This document shows positions 45,500 to 56,110 of a stretch of 64,000 nt of DNA, piece by piece. The stretch comes from Tubiluchus corallicola. Lineage: Eukaryota; Priapulida; Priapulimorpha; Priapulimorphida; Tubiluchidae. The translations under genes and the position numbers were made by a program. Location: positions 1 to 64,000 of the forward strand of contig JAQGDQ010000682.1 in assembly GCA_030141605.1 (NCBI GenBank), given 5' to 3'. The first letter of the stretch is position 1. Each line of letters begins with the position of its first letter. The notes beneath the pieces are model-generated. The model was given only the letters and a program-made list of their open reading frames with translations. It was not told where the DNA came from and did not search any database.

Positions 45500-48400
45500 A
45501 TGATGCAAATACAAGAAAGAATTCCTGACCTTCTTGGAAGTCTTGTGATCAATGAGAATGGTGCTGTTATTTCAGTAAGGATTCCTGGTTTTATTATGAA
45601 TTACTGTTATTTATAAACTCTCGTAATTGGAATTTATGGTAAATTATGTTTTCTCTTGAAATTGCATACTGCTGTAAGTTTAATATGTATGTCTAATAAT
45701 TCCATTTCAGCATAATATTTTAATAGCAACGGTGTTGTTACTTGCTTTATATTTTGCTCTTGATATTTTTGTAAGTTAAATCACAGTTAACATTAAATGG
45801 CATGTTCACGCACAGTGCTAATCTGAAAGCTTAGAATATCATGATGCAAAAATAAAATTCATAAATTTATACGACAACTGACTGAGTTAAATACTTTCAC
45901 CATGAGAGCCAGGTTTTGTCATTTATTTTTGCATAATTGTAACAGCAAAACTGTCAGTTTATGTTCAACTCCTTCAGGACAGTAAAGGTTTGCTGCATTT
46001 TGCATGGGTCTCACTAAGCAGCAATTACATTATATTTTGATAGTCTTTGTAGGTTTCTCACGCAATGGATTTTCATGCAAAATTATATATGAAATGCATT
46101 TGTTTACCTTACACAAATTAAAAATCGATTTTTGACAAACAAATTGAAAAAAGCTTTCAGTAACTGTAGTGTTTGCACTGTAACAAAGTACAGTATCACT
46201 TGTGTGAAATCGACTAATGCAGAAAATTTCAACTATCCATACACAACACTGTGATACACTTTGGCCTATAGTCTACTCTATTTTTAAAGGAAAATTCCTG
46301 TTAAAAGATGAAACAACCTTAATTTGTCCTTTGTTGATCGGTTAGTTTTTCCTGGAATAGCAGCAGAACACTGCACAGCTAGGATTGTAGCAAGCAGGTG
46401 ATCAATAAAATAGTGTGTACAATCACACAAGTGTACACCAGACTAAGCTACTCAATAAGCTAAGTTGGAGTGCCTGAAGAAGGCATGGTTTTCTTAATTT
46501 TGTACACATAATAATAAATATATTATTAAATACTTTTATGTACAATGCTGTAATGATCATTGTGGATATATTTAATAAATAAAAAAAAAATTTTATCCAA
46601 ATAAATCACTTATAAACGTTTAAAGAAACAAATTACTGAATAGCCGGTATTCTCCTGTATACAAGAATACCTAATTTGTAATCGTTTAGTTATGTCTGTG
46701 CTCATACAGTAACAGAAAAGTCATAGGTCTTATAAGACCTATTTTGAATGGTGTGATCCTGAAGGTGTTTGAAAACGGAAATGTGACAACGATTTTTGTC
46801 ATTTGTGTGCTTTCAGTCTTCTGGTGAGCTTCAGAATGACGAGGTCACAGCAAATAAAATCATGTCCATGATACAAGTTTGCAATAGATCAGACTTATCC
46901 ACGGACTCAAATCAGCAGTTTAAAAGACTGACAGGTATTTATTTCCTTAAAGGAAAACCGGACGATTGTTTAGACTCAATCTCATTTTAATTTACTGTCC
47001 AAAATATCCATTTTCTTGCCTATAAAAGTTAACATTTGTTCATTATATGTGAATAATTAGCTTAGAAAGTTAATTAACGGCAACCGAACACGGCTATTGC
47101 TTACGCCAGAAACTAACCACAGTTTGTGCATTGGCAGCCATCTTCCCTTGCACATCAAGAACATTTGCATAAGTGTTGCAGTAAATGCGTGATTTCACGA
47201 AAAATAGGCTTTACATCATATGGCGTCAGAAACTAACACAACAGTTCATGATCATGGCTATCACGATACCGCCTTCTATTTGTCGGCCGCGCGAAATTAA
47301 CAGAAAGGCGCCGCTGCCAATCTTAGTAGATTCACTGAGCCGCGCGTAGCTTTGAAAGTTTAACAAAATTTGAGTATCCGAGGTAATTATTATTTAATCT
47401 AAGCTTTGATTTAAAAAGCTTTTGTAGTTTTCAGTATATTAAAGCATTCTTTATTCTGAACTAATGTTTACACAATCATCCGGTTTTCCTTTAATTGAGA
47501 GCAAAAATGAAAACATATTAATGTTGCCTTTTTATCTATAAAAGAACACTTGATTGGACAGATTTGGTGGGTTTATGTTTTTCTTAGTTGATTTTTTAGC
47601 TAAGATTCAGATTTGATATGAATTTGCTGTGTCAATAAAGAAAAAATTGTTCATTATAGGGAGCATTAATTAATTTGCCAATGTCCTGGTGCAGATAGGA
47701 ACTTCAGTCCAGATATGGATTTTGAATACTAATTAATCCCGTCCCAGTGTTTGAATAGTCATGTGCATCACCATTAACGCATAGTAAATGGCATTCGGTA
47801 ATGTAGATTCACTAATAAATAGTAGGGATGCACCAGACGCGGACCAGACCAGCATTTTTCTTGCGGGACCTAGGCCAAACCGTGACACAAATCTGGTGGC
47901 ACAGAAAAAATGGTCCAAAGTTTAGACTGCGGTAGTATTAAAAGCAAGTATCCTACAAAGTTGAAATTTCACAGCATGATATTACACTACATTAGCTTTT
48001 GGCTGTGAAAGATACAAGTTTCAGTGGTTTTTACACTATGGCTAAAAAATCTTTTGTATGATAAAAAATTAAATACTGGAATAATATCAGCCATCAAGTG
48101 AAAAACAGTGGCATTTTTGTATAAAGCACTCAATAGATGGCAGCAAAAGAATAAAGAAATCAACTAGTTCGCATCATGGCCATCACCACAGCAAATAAAG
48201 CATTGATAAAAATTTGTTGCCTCTTAATTTGACTTAATCCTCTGGATTACGGTACCTGGAATTCCCTTAAAGACAAATAAGTGTACAATGACCGCACAGA
48301 GCTATTTTATGCAAAGTAACTAATTCAGAATTTGTTGAGTGCTGGAACCAAGAGAAAACATGTTAGTGTAGTTTTCGTTGAAAATGGTAGACACATACAG

Positions 48401-49003
48401 TGCTTGACTTGAACTTTAACGTAGTAACACAACGTTTTTTTTAATTAATTCGATTCTGTATCCGACATGAGCTAGAAGATATTACCTGCTTTCCAAATTT
48501 GGTACATCTCGGTCAGATATGCAAAAAGCTGGAGTTTAACTGAAGAGTTAAATCAGTATCAGCAGTGCTGACAGAGTGAAATGAATGCTGAATGTCCCCC
48601 CCTCACTGATTCTAATCACCTTGTGTTAAGCCGATTTTAATCTCCCGGCACGCTTCCCCTGACAAAAAGGAGCCTCCAAAATAGGGTCTTTTTTTAATTT
48701 CCTGCCTGTGTTATTTTGATGGTATATACAAACTCATGGAATGTTTTCTTTGTACTTGGATGTGTATTTTTAAATTTGAACAATCTATAATATGGGTTAA
48801 TAGAAAATAGTTCGTTAAGTGTTTATAATTACGTTTATAATTTATAAAGAAAAAATCTGCAATGTGCAGATTTCATGCGGTATACGTCACGGAATCGCAA
48901 ATATGTTCCAAACGTATTTCTGAAAATGCAATAATTGTTATGTAACATTTAAACTGGTTGTTATACGAAATTTGGAGAACAAACTTTACTGCTGCTGCTA
49001 CTG

Positions 49004-49082
<79 letters not shown>

Positions 49083-49334
49083 AACAACTACTACTACTAC
49101 CACTACCACTACCACTACCACCATTACCACTACCACTACTACGTCTTATAGAATTCTCCAGTTACTAAATATTGATTTATAGATTTTTGAGTTTTAAAGA
49201 TTGGAACTAATTCTACGTTTTTTGTTTTTTTTTCAGTTATATTTGATAAATTCATGTATGTAGTTACTCTGTCCAGTCGGCGAGTTTACATCATTAAAAA
49301 AGCGTACAATCCACACGAACCTGTAATGACGTGA
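45500..49334 (+). CDS. LAMTOR4: Ragulator complex protein LAMTOR4
   Basis: LAMTOR4 is a small roadblock-fold subunit of Ragulator, the lysosomal scaffold that anchors Rag GTPases for amino-acid activation of mTORC1. Three coding exons: 45500-45574 (25 codons), 46817-46934 and 49237-49334, with GT-AG introns of about 1.2 and 2.3 kb. Joined they give 96 residues with a TGA stop at 49332-49334; known LAMTOR4 proteins are about 99. Exon 1 has ERIPDLLGSLVINENGAV and exon 2 starts SSGELQNDE, matching the family's ERIPDQLGYLVLSEGAVL and SSGDLENDE. Exon 2 ends FKRLT, and exon 3 gives VIFDKFMYVVTLSSRRVYII. The second of two adjacent ATGs (45503) could also be used. Intron 1 holds a family X element, and intron 2 a piggyBac-like element and a (CTA)n tract. 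Confidence 0.95.
45965..46772. mobile_element. TIR element family X, copy in LAMTOR4 intron 1
   Basis: Ends CAACTCCTTCAGGA and the complement of CAAACACCTTCAGGA. Homologous to 36961-37733, with an extra AT-rich insertion near 46500-46600. It ends about 45 bp before LAMTOR4 exon 2. Confidence 0.75.
46951..47490. mobile_element. piggyBac-like MITE with TTAA duplication, LAMTOR4 intron 2
   Basis: Inverted ends AGGAAAACCGGACGATTGT and AGGAAAACCGGATGATTGT, flanked by TTAA on both sides (46947-46950, 47491-47494). TTAA duplication is the piggyBac signature. It starts 16 bp after the exon 2 donor. A related copy is at 54166-54692. Confidence 0.87.
47495..48984. other. LAMTOR4 intron 2, unassigned part
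   Basis: No exon or complete element seen. TAGGGATGCACC at 47822 resembles the end of some hAT elements, but no partner end was found. Confidence 0.4.
48985..49142. repeat. (CTA)n / (ACT)n trinucleotide repeat in LAMTOR4 intron 2
   Basis: About 52 triplets, pure CTA in the centre and ACC/CTG variants at the edges. It ends about 95 bp before LAMTOR4 exon 3. Poly-Thr and poly-Val frames over it are artefacts of the repeat. Confidence 0.97.
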
Positions 49335-49395
49335 AAACATGTAGCATAACTGGTGAAATGAGGGACGATTCTTAACAAACGATCGTTTTTTTTAA

Positions 49396-49596
49396 GTTTT
49401 ATGACACATTCAGACGTAGAGACTTTTCTCCGAGAGTAAAAGTCGCACTTGTGAACAGCTTGGCAACTTCTCTCGCAATTTATTGCAAACTCGGCGAGAT
49501 TTAACTTGCGAGAGAAGTTGCCTTGCCTTTCACACGTGCGACTTTACTCTCAGAGAGAAGTTGCGAGAGAAGTCGTTACATCTGAACATGCCCTTA
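49396..49596. mobile_element. Foldback MITE downstream of LAMTOR4
   Basis: Two arms containing GAGAGTAAAAGTCGCAC and GTGCGACTTTACTCTC, then AACTTCTCTCGCAA and TTGCGAGAGAAGTT, face each other, so about 200 bp can fold almost completely. The outer ends CATTCAGACGTA and GTTCAGATGTAA also pair. It starts about 60 bp after the LAMTOR4 stop and so probably lies in the 3' UTR. No certain target duplication. Confidence 0.8.
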
Positions 49597-50902
49597 TACA
49601 GTGATTATTCAGAGTTGAAATTTCTGACAAATGTGATTTTTGCTCTTGTGCTTTTCCTATAGTTTCTGGCACTGCATATAGTAAAAGTCCCTAAGATACA
49701 CTAATTTGTTTTCCAGTTTTTGCAGAAGTTATCAGTTTGTATTATCGTTGTTTAGTAATGTTTGTAGCAGCCCATACCACTGTTGTATATATTCAGTTCT
49801 TTCTATTATGTATTATGCAAGTTTGTCGCTGGTAAAGAAGAGAGAAAACGTTCAACTTGCAGTGCCCCTGACTGTTTAAAAATAACGAAACCATTGAAAT
49901 ACCTTGTATGAAATGATTTCGCTAATTCTGTAATCGACTAGTTCGTATATCCTGTAATAAAAATACTGCATAGAGACTGACGTGTTCAGATTAATAGGTT
50001 TACGTTAACATTCCGAATGCATATTGTTTATTATTTAAGTCAGTTTTGAAAATGTCCTTGGATCTAAGATAAACATGTCAGGACAGGATTCGGTACTTTA
50101 TTATTGTCAGCTGCTATAGTTTTGTAAATGTATGCAAATTTATTTCTACAAAAGTATGCAAAATAAAATTCCTATGTAAAAGTTGATTTTGTACGCTGTA
50201 GCAATGTATACTGTATAGTCAATATATAGTTGATAAAACAATTATTGTTGCCAGTCTTAATAAATAGGTGTTCAGAAAAGTAGCCATGTGAAGTAACTTT
50301 TGGGTTTGAAATTACCCGCAGAACAGAAAAACAATAAAAAAGACAATAACACGTTAAAATACATATACATACTGTATTAAATTTACAGTGCTTAAAATGC
50401 GGGATCTCTATAAATGTGTAGCAATGTGACATAGGGACTTATTGCTAACTAGTTAAGCATAAAATCACAGAACAATCCTATCTGTAAACTAATAATAACA
50501 TCTATGTACACACTAAAAACTTATTTTTACATATCAATAGACATAAGTAATGATAACTGAAAACTGGGTTATAGAGATTAATATTTTATAGTATTATGTA
50601 CAATTTTTATCTATACAATCAATAGTCTATACAGCCTTGAATTAATAAATTTATTATTAATCTTTGTGTACAGGTCTCTCTCTGTACTGCCTTTTATCAT
50701 TTTTAAATTGTAGTGAAAAGTGTAGACACTTGCAAAGAAATTTTATGAAAACGTTTATCACTTTTAAGCACTGTGGCTACAAAGGTAACAGAATCCTAAC
50801 CTAACACGCTAATGTAATTGGTGCTACAATTTTACTAATTAATACTAGTCTAAGTGCACGCTCACAGTACAAAATTAGCAATACATGTAAAGTATCTTAC
50901 TT
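49597..50902. other. Convergent intergenic region LAMTOR4/MAF1, left part
   Basis: AT-rich, with no gene recognised. Confidence 0.45.
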
Positions 50903-51372
50903 ACAGTAATCCACTTATAAGGAGGCCTGTTATAAGGAGCCTCTGGCTAATACCAGCAAATTTGAAAGTGCCGTCAAATTTTAGGCTTAAATAATGCCTT
51001 TAAACCTTGTCAATTTTCTTACAGGCACAAAAACATTTGTAGTTAAGAAAACACAACTTTATGAAAAAATTTTACGTTAAAAAGTGAAAACCATGCCAGA
51101 CATTTCGACTAGCTGCTGCTGTCACCATCAGTCGTAAATTTACAAACATACAACCAGTTTATACTAATAAGTACTAATTTATAGTAGTACTGGTTGTATG
51201 TTTGTAAATTTAGCACTGATGATGACAGCAGCAACTAGTCGAAACATATGGCATCATTTTAACTTTTTAATGTAAAAGTTTTTGATAAAGTTGTGTTGTT
51301 TTACGAGATCCTGCTTATAACAAACAAATTTTCACGGTCCCTTGAAACTCGTAATAAACGGGTTATATTGTA
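50903..51372. mobile_element. Possible Tc/mariner-like element carrying a nested MITE
   Basis: The left end TACAGTAATCCACTTATAAG and the complement of the right end, TACAATATAACCCGTTTATT, are similar but imperfect inverted repeats. The MITE at 51043-51304 lies between them. Tentative. Confidence 0.45.
51043..51304. mobile_element. Hairpin MITE, unexpanded copy
   Basis: Ends TTAAGAAAACACAACTTTAT and GTTGTGTTGTTTTA. The arms around TAAATTTACAAACATACAACC and its complement pair over roughly 100 bp. It contains a single GAAACATATGGCATCATTTTAAC-type 23-mer, the unit expanded at 14791-15778. Confidence 0.85.
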
Positions 51373-52963
51373 GTTGCAAACCCCAAAAAGTATGCGTTTG
51401 ACAAAATGGCTACCTTGTAAGATTTACATACACAAAATGAAAATATCAACTTGGGCTTGTTTACCTATGTAAAAACTGCAACTGTAGCCTCAACAAAAAC
51501 TGAACAGTCGGCATTACAAATTTACACTTAAATTTTGTGTCCGTGGAAACTTATAATGCCAGCAACATTAAATATTCCAGCTTCTGGCATAAAAGTAACA
51601 TTTAAAACCAATTTACTATACAAATTTTATCAACCTTTAAGCATCAACGAAAAAAATTTAAAGAGTTAACACTTAATTTTTCAGAGAATCCTTCATTTTA
51701 AGATGCGTATTTTGTCATGGCAGTTTAATCTTACCTCTGGTAAACTCGTGAATCAAAAGTTAAACGTTCGAGTAAGAAAACGCATAATACACACTACCTT
51801 AACAACTGTAACCTGAGATTTGGTAGGTGTTGGAAGAATTTACCTTTAAGTTTAACTACAGGGATTGCAGCCATTCAGACTGTGCTGTATTAACACATGC
51901 ACATGTAGAGCTTAATGTTTACATTATATTTAATATTTGTTTAGCTGGATATAATCATGTTAAAAGATAAATGTATTCAGTTATGTAAAAAAAGTTAAAG
52001 TAAAGTTTTGCAGTAATTACAGATCTTATTTAATGAACTTAATTACAGTAATTGCAATCACAGAACTTATTTAATGAACATCCTTAGATCTTCCAAGTAC
52101 GCAAAGTGACATTTTCAAAAATAAATTCAGTTCTTACTATTACCGTCCTTAGATTACATCAATGCCAGGATATATTACTATCATTTTAACGACTTTCATG
52201 GCAAATATGCATAAAGGAAGTTGTACATCTAAGTATACTTCCTGCAACACGGCAAACACAGCAAAGATTTAACGCTGCACGATCCTTATACCAAAAGTAA
52301 AATACCCTTTACATTTTGCCAGCTACAGTATTGTACGGCCATGTTCTAATGCAAATGACACGCTAGTGATAACAGCTTCCCTCCCGTAAGCAAAGGAGCA
52401 TTCATCACGTGGAGTTACGATGAATTTCAAAGAAAGCATAGAATAAAATTAGTGACACCTTAGCCATTTGACTACCATTTCATGCTAATACACCATGTTG
52501 ATATATTGATAATCAGAAGATTTTCAGTTTTCTCCTTAGAGCTGCAGCACATAAAGCAGTGCAGATACTCTTATAGAGCTTTATCTCTACCACTACTACT
52601 ATCTTTACAACTAAGTAAATTTATTGACAATGTCACGAGCTTGAATATTATCGGTATTTCAAATTTTATAAAATTCAACAGACGTTATTTAGAAAGAAAA
52701 TAACAGTTCATTATATAAATAATTGTAAAAAATTGTTGAATAGAACTAAATTAAGAATAATGTATAACTAAAATTATGCGCAAAAATTATAACTTGTCTA
52801 AAATACGTAGGGCTATACAATCTAAAACTTTTTTCACTTTTTTACATTTTAAGAATTATTTTTACAGATCTATAGATATACTTATATTTGATGTACTTTG
52901 TTCAAGAGCTGTATAGACGTGGACAAGCAACGTTTCCCGGAAATCGAAGATTTTCTCGCTGTC
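51373..52963. other. 3' flank of MAF1, unassigned
   Basis: No gene or complete element recognised. It should contain the MAF1 3' UTR next to 52964. Confidence 0.4.
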
Positions 52964-53677
52964 CTAATCTATATCTTCGATGTCGTCATATTCCATTGCG
53001 AAATCATCATCCATTGATCCAGATTCTCCAGACACGGCTAAAACGCTGAGAGCCCGGCAGGAGAAAAACAAAATTCTCTTCAGCTTTTTGTTGTAGAAGA
53101 AAAAATTGAAGGACCAAATATTACCCTCCTCTCCGTATGGGTCGGACTCCAGGTCCGGATTGTAGCTGTAAATGTCGCAGTCCTCTAGAGCAATCTCTGC
53201 ATCCATGGCTGCCCACAATTGAGGTTTCAACGTGTTAAAAGCTTCCCCCGCTGCCGCATACAAGTTGGAGTTGACGGTATTCATCACCCACTGTAACGTC
53301 GGTTCCTTGCTAAACTCGTAACTCTTTGCATTGCTGAAGTCGTAGTCGGGTTGAAACGAAGCGTTCAGGGTGCTGATCAGATAGAAGAGGGTCTTTCTGC
53401 TGATGACGTCACACAGAGGTTGCTCCTCGTTGTCGGAGCTAAAACTTCGACTGTACATTGAAGTACCGGGACTATGAGACATCATGCTTTGCGGGGGAGC
53501 CAGGGCTTGCAGGTCGCTCACTCCCGGATCTTGGTGTAGAGCTTTAAACAGTTTCTTATCTGTACCAGCCATTTTGCAGGAATAACTTTCGACCCGCCCG
53601 TATATTCGGCAATTTTCTGTCTCGATCGACAATGCCAAGTTCAACGCATCCAGCTGCGCATTTTCAAGCAATTTCAT
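52964..53677 (-). CDS. MAF1: MAF1, repressor of RNA polymerase III transcription
   Basis: MAF1 binds RNA polymerase III and blocks its recruitment. mTORC1 phosphorylation inactivates it when nutrients are plentiful. The frame gives 237 residues from the ATG at 53677; the reading frame continues 21 bases upstream without another ATG. It starts [13 protein letters not shown], then has [12 protein letters not shown] (27-38). The central block at 93-126 holds [13 protein letters not shown] and [14 protein letters not shown]. The C-terminal block at 166-208 holds [15 protein letters not shown] and [14 protein letters not shown]. The tail is strongly acidic ([15 protein letters not shown]). The linker at about 60-86 is rich in Ser ([16 protein letters not shown]), the region phosphorylated in known MAF1 proteins. 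The whole gene is one exon, unlike MED12 and LAMTOR4 nearby. Length and all conserved blocks fit the family. Confidence 0.97.
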   Translation of the reverse strand: MKLLENAQLDALNLALSIETENCRIYGRVESYSCKMAGTDKKLFKALHQDPGVSDLQALAPPQSMMSHSPGTSMYSRSFSSDNEEQPLCDVISRKTLFYLISTLNASFQPDYDFSNAKSYEFSKEPTLQWVMNTVNSNLYAAAGEAFNTLKPQLWAAMDAEIALEDCDIYSYNPDLESDPYGEEGNIWSFNFFFYNKKLKRILFFSCRALSVLAVSGESGSMDDDFAMEYDDIEDID

Positions 53678-55586
53678 CTTTGCGCGGCTGTTTGACAAAA
53701 CGATACAGATTCTGATTTCTCAATGTGAATTTTTTGGTATCGAATAAACCGAAACAAACCTAGCTAAACACAAAATAAAAAACTATATCTATATATTAAG
53801 TAATAATAACAGTGAAATGCAGACCAGAATTTAACAGTTCAGTATCTTGCTACATGCACAACACGAACTCACAGAATGAACTGATAGCCGTCCCATCGTT
53901 AACTTTATAAAACTGCTCGGGTGACTGTTTAGTATGTCGATGCCTTTTTGCTTACACGGCTGTCCGAAACCCAGTAAGAAAATCGAGGAAGAGTCAACAT
54001 CCTGACTTTCCCTAGGCATGATGGAACAGGAACAAAGCTGCTTCGCAATGATATCACACCTCGTGACTACCTGACTCTTCCTGAGCACAAAGTAAAGTTC
54101 TGAAACTTAAAATAAAAGCATTTTAATTGTTACTCGCTTACTCAAGTTTTTTATGTCTATTTTAAAGGAAAATGGCAGGACTGATTAGACTAAATCTCAT
54201 TTTAATTTATCGGCCGAAATATATATTTTCTTGCCTATAAAAGTTAACAAATGCTTCTTATATTTCAATAATTAGCTTGAAAGTTAATTAACGACAACCG
54301 AAAACAGCTATCACTTACGTCACAAACTAACCACAATTTGTGCAATGGTAGTTATCTTCCCTGCATGTCAAACATGTTTGCATCTTGCAGACATGTAAGC
54401 GAACAGTCCTATAAGACGCTGATGTTACGTCACGAAAATGAGCTCACAATGGTGTCACAGACAGACGAACACTGCAGTTCATGATCATGCTTGGGACGGT
54501 ACTGTGCCTATTTGTCGGCCTCAAAAATGTGACAAAAAAGCGTCACTTGGTGGATTAGCCGAGCCAGGCATAGCTTTGAATGTTTAGTATTATTTAATTT
54601 CAGCTTTGATATAAAAAAGCTATTGTAGTTTTTCAATATTTTATAGCCTATTTTATTTCCAACTAATGTCCACACAATCATATGATTTTCCTGTAATGAT
54701 AAGTCTTAATTTTCAAAACAGTTTGGGACAATGTGGTGTTTCTGCACTTACCTGCAAGATGTGCTTATTACGATAATGGTGCGGCAGGACTGGATCTTAG
54801 AAAATCCTCTAAAAAATAAAAAGAAGAAATTTGGTTCAGCTACATTTAAATGCAAATACTATTTAGATAAATAGCTAGAGGATAAATGTCATCATTTTCA
54901 CCAATTACACCTCAGTTTCAAAAAAGTTACCATGTCACATACATGGCTGGATTACCCAACAGCCTACTATAGGCTGTAACCTAGGGCCTCCGTCAAGCCT
55001 TGGAGGGTCCATACTTTGCATTTCTGAATAACTCAAATAACTTAAAATAAAATTTTAACTATAAAAAAGAAAGCCAGGAAGTCTGATAATCCAATTTTAA
55101 TGTGGTGTTCCTCATTTGAGATAAAGTATCCCTGTTTGGGGCCTTTTATTTGAGACAAAGGGCCCTTCTTTGAGGTCCTTTATTTGAGATAAGAACCACT
55201 CATTGAAGCTCTTTATTTAAAATATGGGGACCCCACCTACACAAATGTTACTGGAATATATCACAAGTAACAAATATTTCAGACAAGTGCAAGCAAATTA
55301 GAGGGTGGCTTCGTCTACTCCATAATTTCATTAGCCTAGGAGCCCTAAAAGATCACAATCTAACCCTGACCACATACCATACAGTCAAGCTTTGTAACTA
55401 TGGTACATCTGAAACTCTGGAGTAGATCGTATTTACCCGCCATTTTAGTGTCATCAGAATTATTTTTAACAAAGTTATTTTCTAACACGAAGTTTTTCAA
55501 ATCTTTCGGTACACAAGTTGTTTTAATGGAGTGCTGATGAAGATATTGATCCAATCGGTTAATGAATTTTTATTGCATAACTCTAA
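53678..55586. other. MAF1 upstream region
   Basis: It should hold the MAF1 promoter. It contains the second piggyBac-like MITE (54166-54692) and an unassigned stretch with degenerate repeats of TTTATTTGAGA near 55130-55210. No gene recognised. Confidence 0.5.
54166..54692. mobile_element. piggyBac-like MITE, second copy
   Basis: Collinear with 46951-47490 (shared run TTTTCTTGCCTATAAAAGTT). Left TTAA at 54162-54165; the right flank is decayed to GTAA. It is more diverged at its ends than the first copy. Confidence 0.8.
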
Positions 55587-56110
55587 TACAGTCATACCTC
55601 GGTTTTCGAACCTCTTCGTACTCATACAAATTGGTTTTCGACCAGAAAATTCCAGTTGAAATTGTCTCCGTTCTCGACCAGAATTTCGGTACTCGACCAA
55701 CCGCCAGGCACGTGATGAACGCATGCGCGGCGAACCGAGTAGAGCCGAGGGTAATCGACCGCACCCGAGAGTAGTCACACAGTCACGTGTTTCTGCTCTT
55801 GCTTACGTATACCATCACACTGCTACCAACACGTACGGTTTTTTCATGCTGGAATAATTATGTTTTTCTTTCTAAGGAATTCCATTATGTTTTTCTTATC
55901 AATAATGTCACATCTATTGTTTGAATAAGCATTTTTGCATTATTATATTTCGTTTTAGTAATACTTTACAGTTCGGTTGGTGCTTTTACAGAACGGATTA
56001 TTTGCTTTTACATTATTTCTTATGGGAATAAATGATTCGGTACTCAACCAAATCGGTTTTCAAACACTTTTTAGGAACGAATTATGGTTGAAAACCGAGG
56101 TATGACTGTA
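55587..56110. mobile_element. Tigger-like MITE (524 bp)
   Basis: Inverted ends TACAGTCATACCTCGGTTTT on both sides, with TA borders. Internal GGTTTTCGACC-type repeats. No coding capacity. Confidence 0.9.

Noticed and set aside
47822-47850. TAGGGATGCACC, similar to some hAT element ends
   Set aside because: No matching inverted end or 8-bp duplication was found nearby.
48873-49182. Poly-Val and poly-Thr open frames
   Set aside because: These are translations of the (CTA)n microsatellite.
53831-54088. 85-codon minus-strand open frame upstream of MAF1
   Set aside because: No ATG at its start and no recognisable similarity; it lies where the MAF1 promoter should be.
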